64,000 nt of DNA from Armatimonadota bacterium (GTDB taxonomy: Bacteria > Armatimonadota > UBA5829 > DSUL01), in NCBI GenBank assembly GCA_025998755.1, contig AP024674.1, positions 1,726,162 through 1,790,161 of the forward strand, given 5' to 3'. Both the position numbers and the translations under genes were made by a program. Shown here piece after piece: positions 27,666 to 37,957 of the stretch. How positions within the stretch are numbered: position 1 is the first letter of the stretch; every line of letters starts with the position of its first letter. The notes under the pieces were generated by a model. That model ran no database searches. It was not told where the DNA came from and worked only from the letters and a program-made list of their open reading frames with translations.

Positions 27666-28670
27666 CTAGACCGACAGCTTGACAAACCCCTTCAACACTT
27701 CGCCCCCGGCTACCAGGCGAAATGCCTCTTGCGCCTGGTCAAGTGTCCAGGTATGGGTAATGAACTTGCCGGGGTCTATCCAGCCGCGAATGATGAGGTC
27801 GCATACCCAGTCATAGCTTTCTTGTTCCCGGACATCCGACGGCACCCAGCCCTCGGGATAGCTAGTCCCAGTCGGAGGCACCCCATAGGCAGAGGCGAAT
27901 GCACCCGGTTTGAGCACGTCGAGCAGCCTGGCCGCAAGATCGGCATCGCCGGTGGCCTCGATCGCTCCGTCAGCCCCTCCGTTGGTAAGCTGTACGATTT
28001 GCTCGGTCCAGCCGCTTCGCGTAGTATCCACTACATGGTCTGCCCCCAGCTTGAGCGCAAGTTCAAGGCGCTCCTTTCGCCGGCCGAGGGTGATCACGCT
28101 TCCGCCTGCGAGCTTGATCCACAGGCCGAACGCAAGCCCGACGGCTCCTGTGCCCGCAACCACAACAGTCTTGCCTCGAACGTTCGGAAGACGGTTAAGC
28201 ACACTGGCCGTTTCCGCGAGGGTTATTGCAAGGGCCGCCTGAATGGGTTCAATCCCCTGAGGCACTACATTCTGACGAAGCACGTTGTAGTCGTCCATCA
28301 ACGAAGAATCGCCGTCCTCGGCCATCGCAAACCCGTCGCGCAGCACTCCGTATTCGGCAAATCCGCCGACGGCCAGGTTCAGTTCCGGCACGGAACCGGG
28401 AACGAATGCGCAGGGGCGAGTTACCCTGTCACCCACCTTGAACTTGCGCACTCTCGGGCCGACTTCGACCACCTCGCCGACGGACTCGTGTCCCAGCACG
28501 AACGGAAACGGCGGCGCCCAGAACATGGTGCCGTCGATAAGTTTGAGGTCAGTGCTATTGCATATCCCGCAGACCTCAATGCGAACCCTTGCGTCATACG
28601 GCCCCAGCCGGGGCTCGGGTATGTCGCGAACCTCAAGTTTCCCTTTTTGGGGCACAACTAGCGCTCTCAC
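27666..28670 (-). CDS. Zinc-type medium-chain alcohol dehydrogenase family protein
   Basis: A 334-residue MDR enzyme. The catalytic zinc site is present as C37 in 'CGICNSTD' and H61-E62 in 'GHES'. The four-cysteine structural zinc lobe is missing. The Rossmann motif is 'VVAGTGAVGLAFG'. Substrate is likely an alcohol or polyol but cannot be specified. The start is GTG at 28668-28670, overlapping the stop of the upstream MDR gene (GTGA), so the two enzymes are co-translated and may act in one pathway. Both lie between the direct repeats. Confidence 0.88.
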   Translation of the reverse strand: MRALVVPQKGKLEVRDIPEPRLGPYDARVRIEVCGICNSTDLKLIDGTMFWAPPFPFVLGHESVGEVVEVGPRVRKFKVGDRVTRPCAFVPGSVPELNLAVGGFAEYGVLRDGFAMAEDGDSSLMDDYNVLRQNVVPQGIEPIQAALAITLAETASVLNRLPNVRGKTVVVAGTGAVGLAFGLWIKLAGGSVITLGRRKERLELALKLGADHVVDTTRSGWTEQIVQLTNGGADGAIEATGDADLAARLLDVLKPGAFASAYGVPPTGTSYPEGWVPSDVREQESYDWVCDLIIRGWIDPGKFITHTWTLDQAQEAFRLVAGGEVLKGFVKLSV

Positions 28671-29653
28671 TCAGATTCCCTCCAATTGAAGACTGTGCCC
28701 AAGATCTGCGAGTCTCCAGCGGCAAATCTCGGATACATTTTCGGAGCTTCGTCGCAGGGGACTTCGTGGGTGATGAGACCATCAAAGTCCAACTTGCCGT
28801 AGCTCATAAGATCCAGGCACGTCCTGATCGCCTCCAGATCGTATCCGCAGGTGACGGCGATTGTGGGTCTTTTCAGGTGGGTCGTGTGGAAATCGAAACT
28901 AATCGGGTCGGGATACCAGCCCTGCAGCAGTATTTGCCCAAGAATTCCAAGCAGGTCAATACAAAGCGCGAACACGTCGGAGCGTCCGGTCGTCTCAATG
29001 ATGACGTCCGCTCCCTCCGGCTTGATTGAACGGACCAGCCGTGTCAGGTCCTCTTTTTGCGGATTTATTGCAATGTCCGCGCTGCAGCGTCTGCTCAGAT
29101 CCAATCGGGTTTCGCTCAAATCCGTTGCAATGACGGTAGCCCCCCTGAGTCTTGCAAGCTGCGCGCTGCCCTGACCAATAAGTCCCTGACCTATTACCAC
29201 AACCAGGTCGCCTATTCCGATTTCGAGCATTTTGATGCCCCGATAGCTCACAGCGCTTAAAGCAGAAAGCGCCGCCGCCTCGGAGCTAACCTTCTCAGGA
29301 ACGACCAGGGCAACATCGGGGGTCACGATCGCGCGGCTCACATGCGAACCCATCCAGGTAGGCGGAAACAGTTCCGGTAGCCTGCTCCTCTGGAAAAACA
29401 CTCGCTGACCCGGTTCAAACCCGCTGATATCCGCCCCTACTTCCTCTATAGTTCCTACGGCCTGATAGCCGGGGACGGTAGGGAATTGGATTTCCGGGCG
29501 CCGACCGGTAAAGGCCCACGTTTCGGTCCCCTGGCTGACTCCCGAGAACTCCGTGCGGACCAGCATCTCGCCGGGGCGAAGCTCAGGAAGGTCATAGTGC
29601 TGGATCTCGGCTCTGTTAGGCTCGGGAAACACGATCGCCTTGACTGGGGTCAC
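28667..29653 (-). CDS. Zinc-less medium-chain dehydrogenase/reductase
   Basis: A 328-residue MDR protein with 'FPTVPGYQAVGTIEEVG' where zinc enzymes have GHE, and no cysteine at the usual ligand position, so the catalytic zinc is probably absent. The nucleotide-binding motif is 'VVVIGQGLIGQGSAQLA'. It distantly resembles BchC-type or threonine-dehydrogenase-like reductases. The frame extends upstream, but GTG at 29651-29653 follows a GAGGTG site and gives the normal N terminus. It is coupled to the next MDR gene. Confidence 0.85.
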   Translation of the reverse strand: MTPVKAIVFPEPNRAEIQHYDLPELRPGEMLVRTEFSGVSQGTETWAFTGRRPEIQFPTVPGYQAVGTIEEVGADISGFEPGQRVFFQRSRLPELFPPTWMGSHVSRAIVTPDVALVVPEKVSSEAAALSALSAVSYRGIKMLEIGIGDLVVVIGQGLIGQGSAQLARLRGATVIATDLSETRLDLSRRCSADIAINPQKEDLTRLVRSIKPEGADVIIETTGRSDVFALCIDLLGILGQILLQGWYPDPISFDFHTTHLKRPTIAVTCGYDLEAIRTCLDLMSYGKLDFDGLITHEVPCDEAPKMYPRFAAGDSQILGTVFNWRESE

Positions 29654-29824
29654 GGTAACACACCTCACTTGCTTGATGAAATTCACATCGCCGAAATGGA
29701 ATCCGGCATCAGCGTAGCCATTCGTCCGCCCGCGCACACGCCACGAATAGCAACTTTAACAAAAAGCAGACTGAAAGTCGACCACGGGTCTGCCACTCTG
29801 CCAGTGTGGTGGACAACTGATGCG

Positions 29825-29865
29825 AAAATCGAGCAGGTGGGTCCGGCCACTTGCCCACCTGCTCG
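29825..29865 (-). terminator. Terminator-like hairpin between direct repeat and MDR genes
   Basis: A perfect 12-bp inverted repeat (29830-29841 and 29854-29865) is followed on the minus strand by ATTTTC. It would end transcripts coming from the PDZ gene before the MDR pair. It lies just outside the right repeat and is absent from the left one. Confidence 0.65.
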
Positions 29866-29909
29866 AAGCCGGGAACCAGACAGTGGCAAGAGCCGGCTCG
29901 GTTGCCCGA

Positions 29910-30123
29910 GACCGGCGCAGGTGGGGCAAAGAGCGAACAAGTCACTGGCACAGTGCGTTCCCATCTCGCCAAGCCCCAAGCAGTAGGAGGCCGCCCGACG
30001 GGGCGGCCTCCAGAGTCAAACCCGGGACGAAAGGGATGTCATTGCACGGAACCGGAAGCCCGCTCGCCTTCCTCAATCTGGCGGCGCAGATCGCGTGAGC
30101 GCGTCTGCAGGTCCCTCATCCGC
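29910..30123. repeat. Right copy of the 214-bp direct repeat, including the 3' end of the PDZ gene
   Basis: This is the intact context: bases 30039-30123 are the last codons of the large PDZ protein gene, and 29910-30038 are its downstream region. That region includes an 11-bp perfect stem-loop at 29986-30011 (loop GACG). It is matched at 27313-27526. Confidence 0.92.
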
Positions 30124-33100
30124 TCGGACAGCTTTCGGACAGCCTCCGCGAACTGCTCGTTCGTGCGTTCCAGGGCGGTAATATTCTTCCAGGTATGGTA
30201 GAGCTCTGCGAGATTGTAGACGTTATCCCAGAACAGGCTGCCGAACTTCCACGCTGCCCCGGGAACCGTCTTGTCCAGATTCAGGATGCCCACGATCTGG
30301 CCAATCCCGTCCCGGATGGTTTCCAGAGTCTCTCCCAGCGACTGATTCTCGCGCTCCATCAGCGAACTTGCGTCGCGGAGCGCCTTGGACTCCTTCAGGC
30401 GCTGGATCAGCGTCACCATGTGCCGGTACTTCTCCAGCAGCTCCTGCGGAGGATCCGGGAGCTTCTTCGCCAGATCGTAGATGGTCTCGTAGCGGTCCGA
30501 GAGCCCGGAGATCCCGAAGTCCATCGCCAGATCGGCGGCCATTTCCACACTGCGGGTGAACGCCTCATCAGAGGAGCGCTCCCACTCCTCGAACAGCTTG
30601 GCATTGTCCTGTATGGCCGAGGTCAACCGCAGCAGCGCCTGCCGGGTGGCTTCGATCTGCCTTTCCGTCTCATTGAGTTCCTGTTTCCACAGGGCGACCC
30701 GCTCCCTCCATTCTTCCGGCGTGGACGGCGAAGGGCGGGATCCGCCGGACCCGGCTCCCGGGCCAGGCGTGGCGGAGCCCGGGGCGCCCACGGGTGGCCG
30801 GAGCGGGGCCACGCCCGCGCTCAGGCTGGACAAGGTAACTGCCACCGAAGACGCCTGGCGCGGGTCGGAGCGAAGCACTCCCGCCGCCGCCAGCAGCTTC
30901 TGAAACTTCTGCACTGCCTCATCCCGCTTTGCCTCGGACTCCTTCCGGATCCGCTCCGCCTCATCCGGCGAGGACGAAGCTACCGCCTGCGCCCGGGCCA
31001 GCTCACCTTCGGCCTGCGTCAGCTCGTCCAGAACCCGGTGGGTCTGCTCGATCAGCGAGGCGCTGGCCATCCCGTAAGAGGCGACGATTTGCGGCTCGGG
31101 CGCGATCTCCAGCGACGGCAAGGCTGTCAGGTCCAGCTCGCCTGTCATCGCTTTGGCGCTGCGCTCGGCCAGATCGCGGGCAGCTTCAAGATCTCCCGCC
31201 ACTGCCTCCTTCAACGCTGTCTCTGCGAAGGCCGCGCTGGCGGCCAACTGGCGCATCACGTCCGAGACAACGGCGGCGTCGGTCTGCACCCTGACCCAGG
31301 AATCTCCCGACCGGCGCGAGAAATCCGTACCGCCTTCCTGTATGAACGTCAGCGACCCGCCGTCCCCGGTCACGTGGAACACCGCGCTCCAGAACCCGTG
31401 GGTCTCCCGCGGCAGAGAGGCTCTGCGGCCAGTCGCCCCGCGAACGGTGACGGTGCGGCCCGACTGGCGGATGGAGCGCGCAAGCGCGATGACCTTGGCG
31501 GCCTCAGACAGGCTGTGCAGCTCCGGGCAGACACGCGCATAAGAAGAGTAGTTCTCGGTAAGGAACCGGCCATACCCGGCGGCGGCATCCTTCAGGAATC
31601 CGGAGAGACGGCCATCATCCGGCCCGTAGATGCGCCCCAGCCAGCCGTCCACCCGGACGCTCGACTGACCGAACTCCACCACGGAACCGTCCTGCGAGAC
31701 CCTCAGCCGCACTTCCGCCGGAATAAGCGTGCAACCCATCATCGCCCCGCCGGATGCGGGCACGCTGTAGCCAGAAGCATCCTCACGCTTCCAGAGGAAC
31801 TCCTGCGACGTGAGGTGGCCCGGGAACTGCTCCCTGAGATCCGGGAAGGAGCTGATGCTCTTGAGCGCATAATCCGCGCGGAAGAGGATTTCGCCCAAAA
31901 GGGAGTCGGAAGGAACGTCCTTGAAGACCAGTTCCACCCGGGGAGAGGCGAGGCCGTAAATCCGGGACAGAATCTCCGGCCCCAGAACGAGGCCATTCAG
32001 CATGGCGGCCCCGTAGCGGCTAGAGATGGACTCCGAAATCAGGCTGCCCATGTAGTCAATGAGGTCGTCCGCGGACCGCTGACCGGCCCGGATGCCGGAA
32101 ATGATCTCCTGCATGCGCGGCTCGGACGCGCCGAAGCTCCGGCAGACCTCCGAAATGGCCAGAATGATCCCCTCGTTGCGCGTGGTCTGCGGATCCAGCT
32201 CCCGCGAAAGCAGATCCAGATACTGCTCCCGCAGTCCCAGCTCATCGCACATGCGGAAGAGCAGCTCCTCGGGCGTTCCCCCGGCAGACAGCACCCCCAG
32301 AGCCCTTCCCGCACGGGTGTAGCCCAGGCCGAGAAGCATCTTGCTGGCAAGGCTCATGACCTCGGTATCGGGAATGTTCAGCTTGCCGGTCGCAGCGTCA
32401 TGCAACCTCTTGAGCTCGCTGCCACTGATGCCCATCACCCGCGCCACGTTGTCGAAGAGACGCTTTCTGTCAGCCTGCAGAGACGGATCGTTCAGCAGCA
32501 GATCGGCCACCTTGCGCGTCCACTGGTCGGCGTAGGACGGGGAAGAATGCATCTTCCGAATGTCCTCGCCCACCTTTAGAGCCGCCTGCTGGAACTCCTG
32601 CTCCGACTGCGGAGTGGGCTCCAAAGAAAAGGAAGGATAAGGACACTCCAGGGCCTCTTTCAGGAGGTCGGCGTAGGGAATGGGCCCGGTGGCCACCTGT
32701 GGGTCATGGCGGCCGATGAAGGTTACCTCGCCAGTGGCGGGATCAATAAGAGCGTACCGGAGGACATTGATGTCCAGCGGCCCGCTTCGCTGCGGCGGCG
32801 CTGGACGCTGTGGCGCGCCGCCCTCACCGGATGCAGGAACATCGAAGCGCGATGGACGGGCGACAGGACGGACGGTAAAGGTCAGTTTCTGGCCCTGCCG
32901 CAAGACCTCCAGCGGATAAGATTCTCCCACCTGAAGAGCCAAGGCTGCCCGGACGAACTGCTCGGATCCCGTTACAGGCGTCCCTGCAAGTGAGACGATC
33001 AGATCCCCCGCTCTGATGCCTGCCTCCTCGCCCGGCGCTCCCGGCATCACCGCCACAACCAGCGCACCTCTCCCGCCTTCCGGCGCGTCCTTAATTTGAA

Positions 33101-33338
33101 GGCCAAGGAAGGCACCTGCCCGGTTCTGCAAGGCCTCGCCTCGACGCCTCACTGGCTCCGCTGAGGACAAGTCCCCGGCGCGAGCCATTCCGGCGACTTG
33201 GGCCTCTCTCGACGCCCGACGAGACTGGGTTCGGGACTCAGCCTGTTCCACGCCTGGATCGAACCGCGAGCTGCGGTCGCCCGCTGCAGGCGGCGCGCCC
33301 CCGAAGATGACGGCAAGGGCAAGGAAGAAAACGACCAT
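30039..33338 (-). CDS. Large exported PDZ-domain protein with C-terminal coiled coils
   Basis: A 1099-residue protein. The signal peptide or membrane anchor is about 1-20. A PDZ domain at about 75-159 ('GAFLGLQIKD', 'GAPGEEAGIRAGDLIVSLAG') is followed by a long mixed central region I do not recognise. That region includes a beta-rich stretch with 'DGSVVEFGQSSVRVDGW' and 'GDGGSLTFIQEGG'. A proline/glycine linker comes next, and alpha-helical coiled coils fill the last 250 residues ('ERQIEATRQALLRL', 'ERMRDLQTRSRDLRRQIEE'). No protease catalytic domain is visible. A longer start at 33416 is possible; neither start has a strong ribosome site. Its 3' end is duplicated at 27313-27526. Confidence 0.75.
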   Translation of the reverse strand: MVVFFLALAVIFGGAPPAAGDRSSRFDPGVEQAESRTQSRRASREAQVAGMARAGDLSSAEPVRRRGEALQNRAGAFLGLQIKDAPEGGRGALVVAVMPGAPGEEAGIRAGDLIVSLAGTPVTGSEQFVRAALALQVGESYPLEVLRQGQKLTFTVRPVARPSRFDVPASGEGGAPQRPAPPQRSGPLDINVLRYALIDPATGEVTFIGRHDPQVATGPIPYADLLKEALECPYPSFSLEPTPQSEQEFQQAALKVGEDIRKMHSSPSYADQWTRKVADLLLNDPSLQADRKRLFDNVARVMGISGSELKRLHDAATGKLNIPDTEVMSLASKMLLGLGYTRAGRALGVLSAGGTPEELLFRMCDELGLREQYLDLLSRELDPQTTRNEGIILAISEVCRSFGASEPRMQEIISGIRAGQRSADDLIDYMGSLISESISSRYGAAMLNGLVLGPEILSRIYGLASPRVELVFKDVPSDSLLGEILFRADYALKSISSFPDLREQFPGHLTSQEFLWKREDASGYSVPASGGAMMGCTLIPAEVRLRVSQDGSVVEFGQSSVRVDGWLGRIYGPDDGRLSGFLKDAAAGYGRFLTENYSSYARVCPELHSLSEAAKVIALARSIRQSGRTVTVRGATGRRASLPRETHGFWSAVFHVTGDGGSLTFIQEGGTDFSRRSGDSWVRVQTDAAVVSDVMRQLAASAAFAETALKEAVAGDLEAARDLAERSAKAMTGELDLTALPSLEIAPEPQIVASYGMASASLIEQTHRVLDELTQAEGELARAQAVASSSPDEAERIRKESEAKRDEAVQKFQKLLAAAGVLRSDPRQASSVAVTLSSLSAGVAPLRPPVGAPGSATPGPGAGSGGSRPSPSTPEEWRERVALWKQELNETERQIEATRQALLRLTSAIQDNAKLFEEWERSSDEAFTRSVEMAADLAMDFGISGLSDRYETIYDLAKKLPDPPQELLEKYRHMVTLIQRLKESKALRDASSLMERENQSLGETLETIRDGIGQIVGILNLDKTVPGAAWKFGSLFWDNVYNLAELYHTWKNITALERTNEQFAEAVRKLSERMRDLQTRSRDLRRQIEEGERASGSVQ

Positions 33339-34348
<1,010 letters not shown>

Positions 34349-34666
34349 ACGAGGAGAAAGAAGCGTCCGGAAGCGGTCCAGCGGCCGTTCCGGCAAGTAA
34401 TATTATACCACACGCCGCGTCAGGACCCCGCCGCTTTACCAATTTACAAGACGTCAGCAGGACCGGAAGGTTTCCGTAACCCTCCCGGCAGCAGGCGTCC
34501 AAAACGAGCAAACTGCGCGCTGGAGCGCTTTGCGGCCTCAAGTTATCCTCTGCCCTTCCGATACTCTTTATGGCTGAGTCCCGCCCGCAAAGGGCGTCCT
34601 ACCCCCGGGGCAGCGCGGATGGTGGCCCTGTCGCGGTCCCGGGGACACGGCACAGGAGAGAACGCA
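34349..34666. other. Divergent region between tmRNA and pilM
   Basis: The 318-base gap carries the tmRNA promoter on one strand and should carry the pilus operon promoter on the other. I see no strong sigma70 pair for pilM. Weak candidates such as TACTCT near 34560 lack a matching -35, so an alternative sigma factor is possible. Confidence 0.4.
34402..34407 (-). promoter_or_regulatory. Extended -10 promoter element for tmRNA
   Basis: On the minus strand TG-G-TATAAT forms an extended -10 element about 54 bases before the mature 5' end, allowing a short leader removed by RNase P. No good -35 hexamer is present at 16-18 bases upstream, which fits an extended -10 promoter. Confidence 0.6.
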
Positions 34667-35800
34667 GTGGCACTTCCGCACCTGTTCGGCAAGGACCGCG
34701 TCATCGGCATAGACATCGGCAGCAGCGTCATCAAGATCATGGAGATCGAGGCCGCTCCGGGGGGCGGCTGGCAGGCGGCGCGAGCCGTTCTGCAGCCCAC
34801 CCCGCCCGAGACCTGCCACGACGGGATGATCACCGACGTCGCCGCCGTCGCCGCCGCCATCCGCAACGCGCTGCGCGGGGCGGAGATCCACGCCCGGGGG
34901 GCTGTGGCGGCCGTCTCAGGCTCACAGGTCCTGGTGCGGCACGTGCAGGTCCCCAGAATGTCTGAAGCGGTCCTGCGCAAGTCCATTCGGTTCGAAGCCG
35001 CGAAATATATCTCCACCGGCATAGACGACAGTCTGGTGGAGTTCGAGATCCTGGACACAGACAGCGACGACGGCCAGATGCAGATCATGCTGGTGGCCGC
35101 CCCCACCGACCTTGTGGAATCCAGAGTGGCCGTTCTGGAGGAGGTGGGTCTGGAGCCGCTGGTGGTGGATGTGGAGGCGTTCGCGCTCATGCGCTCGTTG
35201 GTGGAGTTCTCCAACGATCCCACACTGCGCAACGAGTCGGTTGCCTTGGTGGACATGGGCGCGGGTCACACGGATCTGAACATCGTCTCCGGAGGGCAGT
35301 TCGCGCTAACCCGCAGCATCCCCATCGCAGGCGCCAGCCTGACGCAGGCGATCAAGTCTCAGACCGGAGCTTCCGACGAGGAATCCGAGAGCCTGAAACG
35401 CCGGGTACGCATCGGTCCGATGCTGGACAGCGGGGATGGCCCGCCCGATGAGAGCATCATCCGCACAGCGCGGGCGCTTCAGCCTCAGCTGGACGAGCTG
35501 CTCCGAGAGATCCGGCGCTCGCTCCACTACTATCAGTCACAGTTTCCGGAGGGAACCCCGCAGGCCGTGGTGAGCCGTCTGCTGCTGACTGGCGGCACCA
35601 GCCGTCTGGCGGGTCTGCCGGAGTACATCTCCGCCAAGCTGAATCTGCGCGCCAGCCTGTTCAACGTCTTCACGGACGGGATCATCGGCCGCGGCTGCCT
35701 GACGGAGGAGGAGGCCCGGTCGGAGGGGCCGCTGTTCGCAGTGGCGGCCGGTCTGGCGTTGAAGAGCGAACAGCCGGCCAGCCTGGCGCGGGCCGCATAG
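34667..35800 (+). CDS. pilM: Type IV pilus assembly protein PilM
   Basis: Cytoplasmic actin-like protein that binds the N terminus of PilN and links the inner-membrane platform to the motors. The 377-residue protein has the PilM opening 'GIDIGSSVIKIMEI', ATPase-fold motifs 'LVDMGAGHTDLNIV' and 'LLLTGGTSRLAGLPEYIS', and the usual length. The open frame runs far upstream through the tmRNA region. GTG at 34667-34669 was chosen because AGGAGAG lies six bases before it. It is the first gene of the pil operon. Confidence 0.94.
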   Translation: MALPHLFGKDRVIGIDIGSSVIKIMEIEAAPGGGWQAARAVLQPTPPETCHDGMITDVAAVAAAIRNALRGAEIHARGAVAAVSGSQVLVRHVQVPRMSEAVLRKSIRFEAAKYISTGIDDSLVEFEILDTDSDDGQMQIMLVAAPTDLVESRVAVLEEVGLEPLVVDVEAFALMRSLVEFSNDPTLRNESVALVDMGAGHTDLNIVSGGQFALTRSIPIAGASLTQAIKSQTGASDEESESLKRRVRIGPMLDSGDGPPDESIIRTARALQPQLDELLREIRRSLHYYQSQFPEGTPQAVVSRLLLTGGTSRLAGLPEYISAKLNLRASLFNVFTDGIIGRGCLTEEEARSEGPLFAVAAGLALKSEQPASLARAA

Positions 35801-35873
35801 GAGTGTCCGGAACACAGGCCCGACGAGCGGCCAGACCCGCCGCCCCACGGGCCAGGAATCGGAATCAGGACCA

Positions 35874-36536
35874 ATGCCCAACATCAACCTGATCGCACAG
35901 AAACGGGAAGAGAAGGCGCGTCTGGAGCGCACCATCCGGCGTCTGTTCTTTCTGATGAGCGGGCTGTTCATGGCCGCAATCCTCCTGTTCACGATGCTCA
36001 GCGCTCAGTGGTTCAGGATCAAGGCGGACGTGAACGAAATGAACGAGGAGCTGGTCAAGCTCCAGCCCAAAGTGGACAAGATCAAGTTCATTGAAGCCCG
36101 GACCCGGGAGCTGAAGCCGAAGATCCAGCTATACAGCAGCGCCCGGGAGCACACACTGAAGTGGTACAACTACCTGCAGATCGTCGCGCACTGCCTGCCC
36201 CAGCAGGCATGGCTGACCCGCGTCTCCACGCAGCAGGTGGCCACGTCCGCCACAGCGGATTCCGGGCCGCCGCCCTCGGCCAAGGTCAGCATTTCCGGCG
36301 TGACGATGAACCAGCAACTGGTCGGCGAGACCATGCTCCGACTGAACAGCTACGGCGCCGCCATCGAGAGCGTGGAGCTCAGCTACACCCGGCCCGGCAC
36401 GCAGGGAGCTACACCCGTCATCGAGTTCGAGGTGGCCACGGGCCTGAAGGACGTTCCCGCCTTCTTTGACGGCCGGCCGCCCCGGCCCGTGAACACCGCC
36501 CAGGGGGAGACCAATGAGACCCAGAAGAAGACTTGA
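35874..36536 (+). CDS. pilN: Type IV pilus assembly protein PilN
   Basis: The 220-residue bitopic membrane protein starts with the PilN signature 'INLIAQKREEK', the segment that inserts into PilM. One transmembrane helix (about 23-45), a coiled-coil stretch and a periplasmic ferredoxin-like domain follow. It forms the alignment complex with PilO and PilP. Its last 23 bases overlap pilO. The 73-base gap from pilM contains a GGCCCG...CGGGCC hairpin. Confidence 0.9.
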   Translation: MPNINLIAQKREEKARLERTIRRLFFLMSGLFMAAILLFTMLSAQWFRIKADVNEMNEELVKLQPKVDKIKFIEARTRELKPKIQLYSSAREHTLKWYNYLQIVAHCLPQQAWLTRVSTQQVATSATADSGPPPSAKVSISGVTMNQQLVGETMLRLNSYGAAIESVELSYTRPGTQGATPVIEFEVATGLKDVPAFFDGRPPRPVNTAQGETNETQKKT

Positions 36537-37254
36537 GCCCAGCCGCGGCTCTCTGATGCTGCTGGCAGGCGGCTCCGTGGTGGCGCTGTTGCTGTGCATC
36601 GCCGTGGTGGTCGTCGGGATGAGCCAGATCAGCTCCGTTCGTGCCGAACTGGCCGAGAAGCAGGCTCAGGTCGAGGACGGGCGGCAGTTCGCCCGCCTGC
36701 TGGAAGCCTCCGAGCGCAACTACTATCAGGCTCTGGACGAGCTGCGGCACCTGGAGAAGAGCGCCACACCGCGCTCCTACATCCCCACCCTGCTGAAGCA
36801 GCTGGAGGAGCTCGGCGAGTCGGTCAATCTGAGGGTGTCTGGCGTGCGGCCCATCCCGGATCAGCCACGGCCCCAGCGCAAGAGCTCCCAGGAGGGAGAG
36901 GAAGGCAAGAACGGGGCCGAAGCCGAGAAGGAGACCCCTCCGCCCTACCAGGTGCAGCGCATCGAGGTGAAGTGCGAGGGTTCGTACGCCGACGCGCTCA
37001 GCTTCCTCAACCGGCTGACCACTTTCCCGAAGATCCTGACGGTCAACTCCGTCGACATCACCCCTGGGGCGATGTCCCGCACGGGCAGCGGCCAGGTCTC
37101 CGGAAAGCTGGAGATCACGTTCAACCTGTCCGCCTTCATTCTGGAGGAGAAGGACTCCAGCAACGGTCAGGACGACGGACGGGGGACGTTCCGCAAGCAC
37201 AACGAGCAGACCAAAAACGTCGGCGTTAGCAACCGCAACAGCGGGACCAACTGA
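36514..37254 (+). CDS. pilO: Type IV pilus assembly protein PilO
   Basis: The 246-residue inner-membrane protein has a transmembrane helix at about 14-36, a coiled coil and a periplasmic domain with 'LLKQLEELGESVNLRVSGVRP' and 'YADALSFLNRLTTFPKILTVNSVDI', typical of PilO. A charged, low-complexity insertion ('SSQEGEEGKNGAEAEKE') splits the domain. It pairs with PilN, and the 23-base overlap suggests coupled translation for equal amounts. Confidence 0.9.
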   Translation: MRPRRRLEPSRGSLMLLAGGSVVALLLCIAVVVVGMSQISSVRAELAEKQAQVEDGRQFARLLEASERNYYQALDELRHLEKSATPRSYIPTLLKQLEELGESVNLRVSGVRPIPDQPRPQRKSSQEGEEGKNGAEAEKETPPPYQVQRIEVKCEGSYADALSFLNRLTTFPKILTVNSVDITPGAMSRTGSGQVSGKLEITFNLSAFILEEKDSSNGQDDGRGTFRKHNEQTKNVGVSNRNSGTN

Positions 37255-37269
37255 GAGAGGATGCTGACC

Positions 37270-37956
37270 ATGCAATCAGACGCCAAGAAACAGATTCCCG
37301 TCCTGGTGGCGCTGTCGCTGGTGCTGGTGCTGGCGGTGGGATACTCGGTGAAGAAAACCCTCAACCGGCCGGTCCCGCAGGAGAAACCGGCGGCCAAAGC
37401 CGAAAGCTCCGCCGCGGATCCGGCTACGGAGCAAATCGCCCAGGAACCCCGGGACACCCCCGGCCTTGCCGCCGAGCAGATCGTTTTCACGGGCCCGCCT
37501 GCCCGTGACCCGTTCCGGCCGTTGATCCGGCCGGACGCTGGCGAGCCCACCGGAGGGCTGAAGATCTACAAAGCACCATCCGGGGACACGCCGTCATCCG
37601 GGAAGAAAGCCAAAAGCGGCAACGGACGCCTGTCCATTCCGCCGCTTCCCCTCCCCGGACTGGGGCAGGGACTCCGCGTGGAAGGTCCCGGAGTGCAGGC
37701 TTCCGCGCTCCCTGAGCCTCCACCCTTCACGGCGACGGGCGTTGTACGCGGGGCATATGATATAGCCATCCTCCGCGGGGAGGGCGGCGCGAGATATTTC
37801 GTCCGCGAGGGCCAGAGCGTCGGCGATGGCTACGTGGTCAAATCCATCTCCCCGGTGGGAGTGGTTCTGAAAAAGCAAGACCGCAGCGTGTTCGTGAAAC
37901 TAGGAGGAGCGCAAGATGCGACATCTACGTCCCGGCCGCGCCAGGAGGGCAACTGA
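37270..37956 (+). CDS. pilP: PilP-like pilus lipoprotein-position protein
   Basis: A 228-residue protein with an N-terminal membrane segment (about 10-26), a long proline/alanine linker with 'FTGPPARDPFRPL', and a small C-terminal beta domain ('FTATGVVRGAYDIAILRGEGGARYFVREGQSVGDGYVVKSIS') like the PilP HR domain that contacts PilQ. It has no lipobox cysteine, unlike Proteobacterial PilP. The second ATG (37270) is used because AGAGG sits nine bases before it; the first would touch the site. Identity rests on position and this domain. Confidence 0.75.
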   Translation: MQSDAKKQIPVLVALSLVLVLAVGYSVKKTLNRPVPQEKPAAKAESSAADPATEQIAQEPRDTPGLAAEQIVFTGPPARDPFRPLIRPDAGEPTGGLKIYKAPSGDTPSSGKKAKSGNGRLSIPPLPLPGLGQGLRVEGPGVQASALPEPPPFTATGVVRGAYDIAILRGEGGARYFVREGQSVGDGYVVKSISPVGVVLKKQDRSVFVKLGGAQDATSTSRPRQEGN

Positions 37957-37957
37957 G

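Noticed and set aside
30195-32579. Plus-strand open frame of 794 codons
   Set aside because: Antisense to the PDZ protein gene; residues are dominated by Arg/Leu/His/Gln without domain structure.
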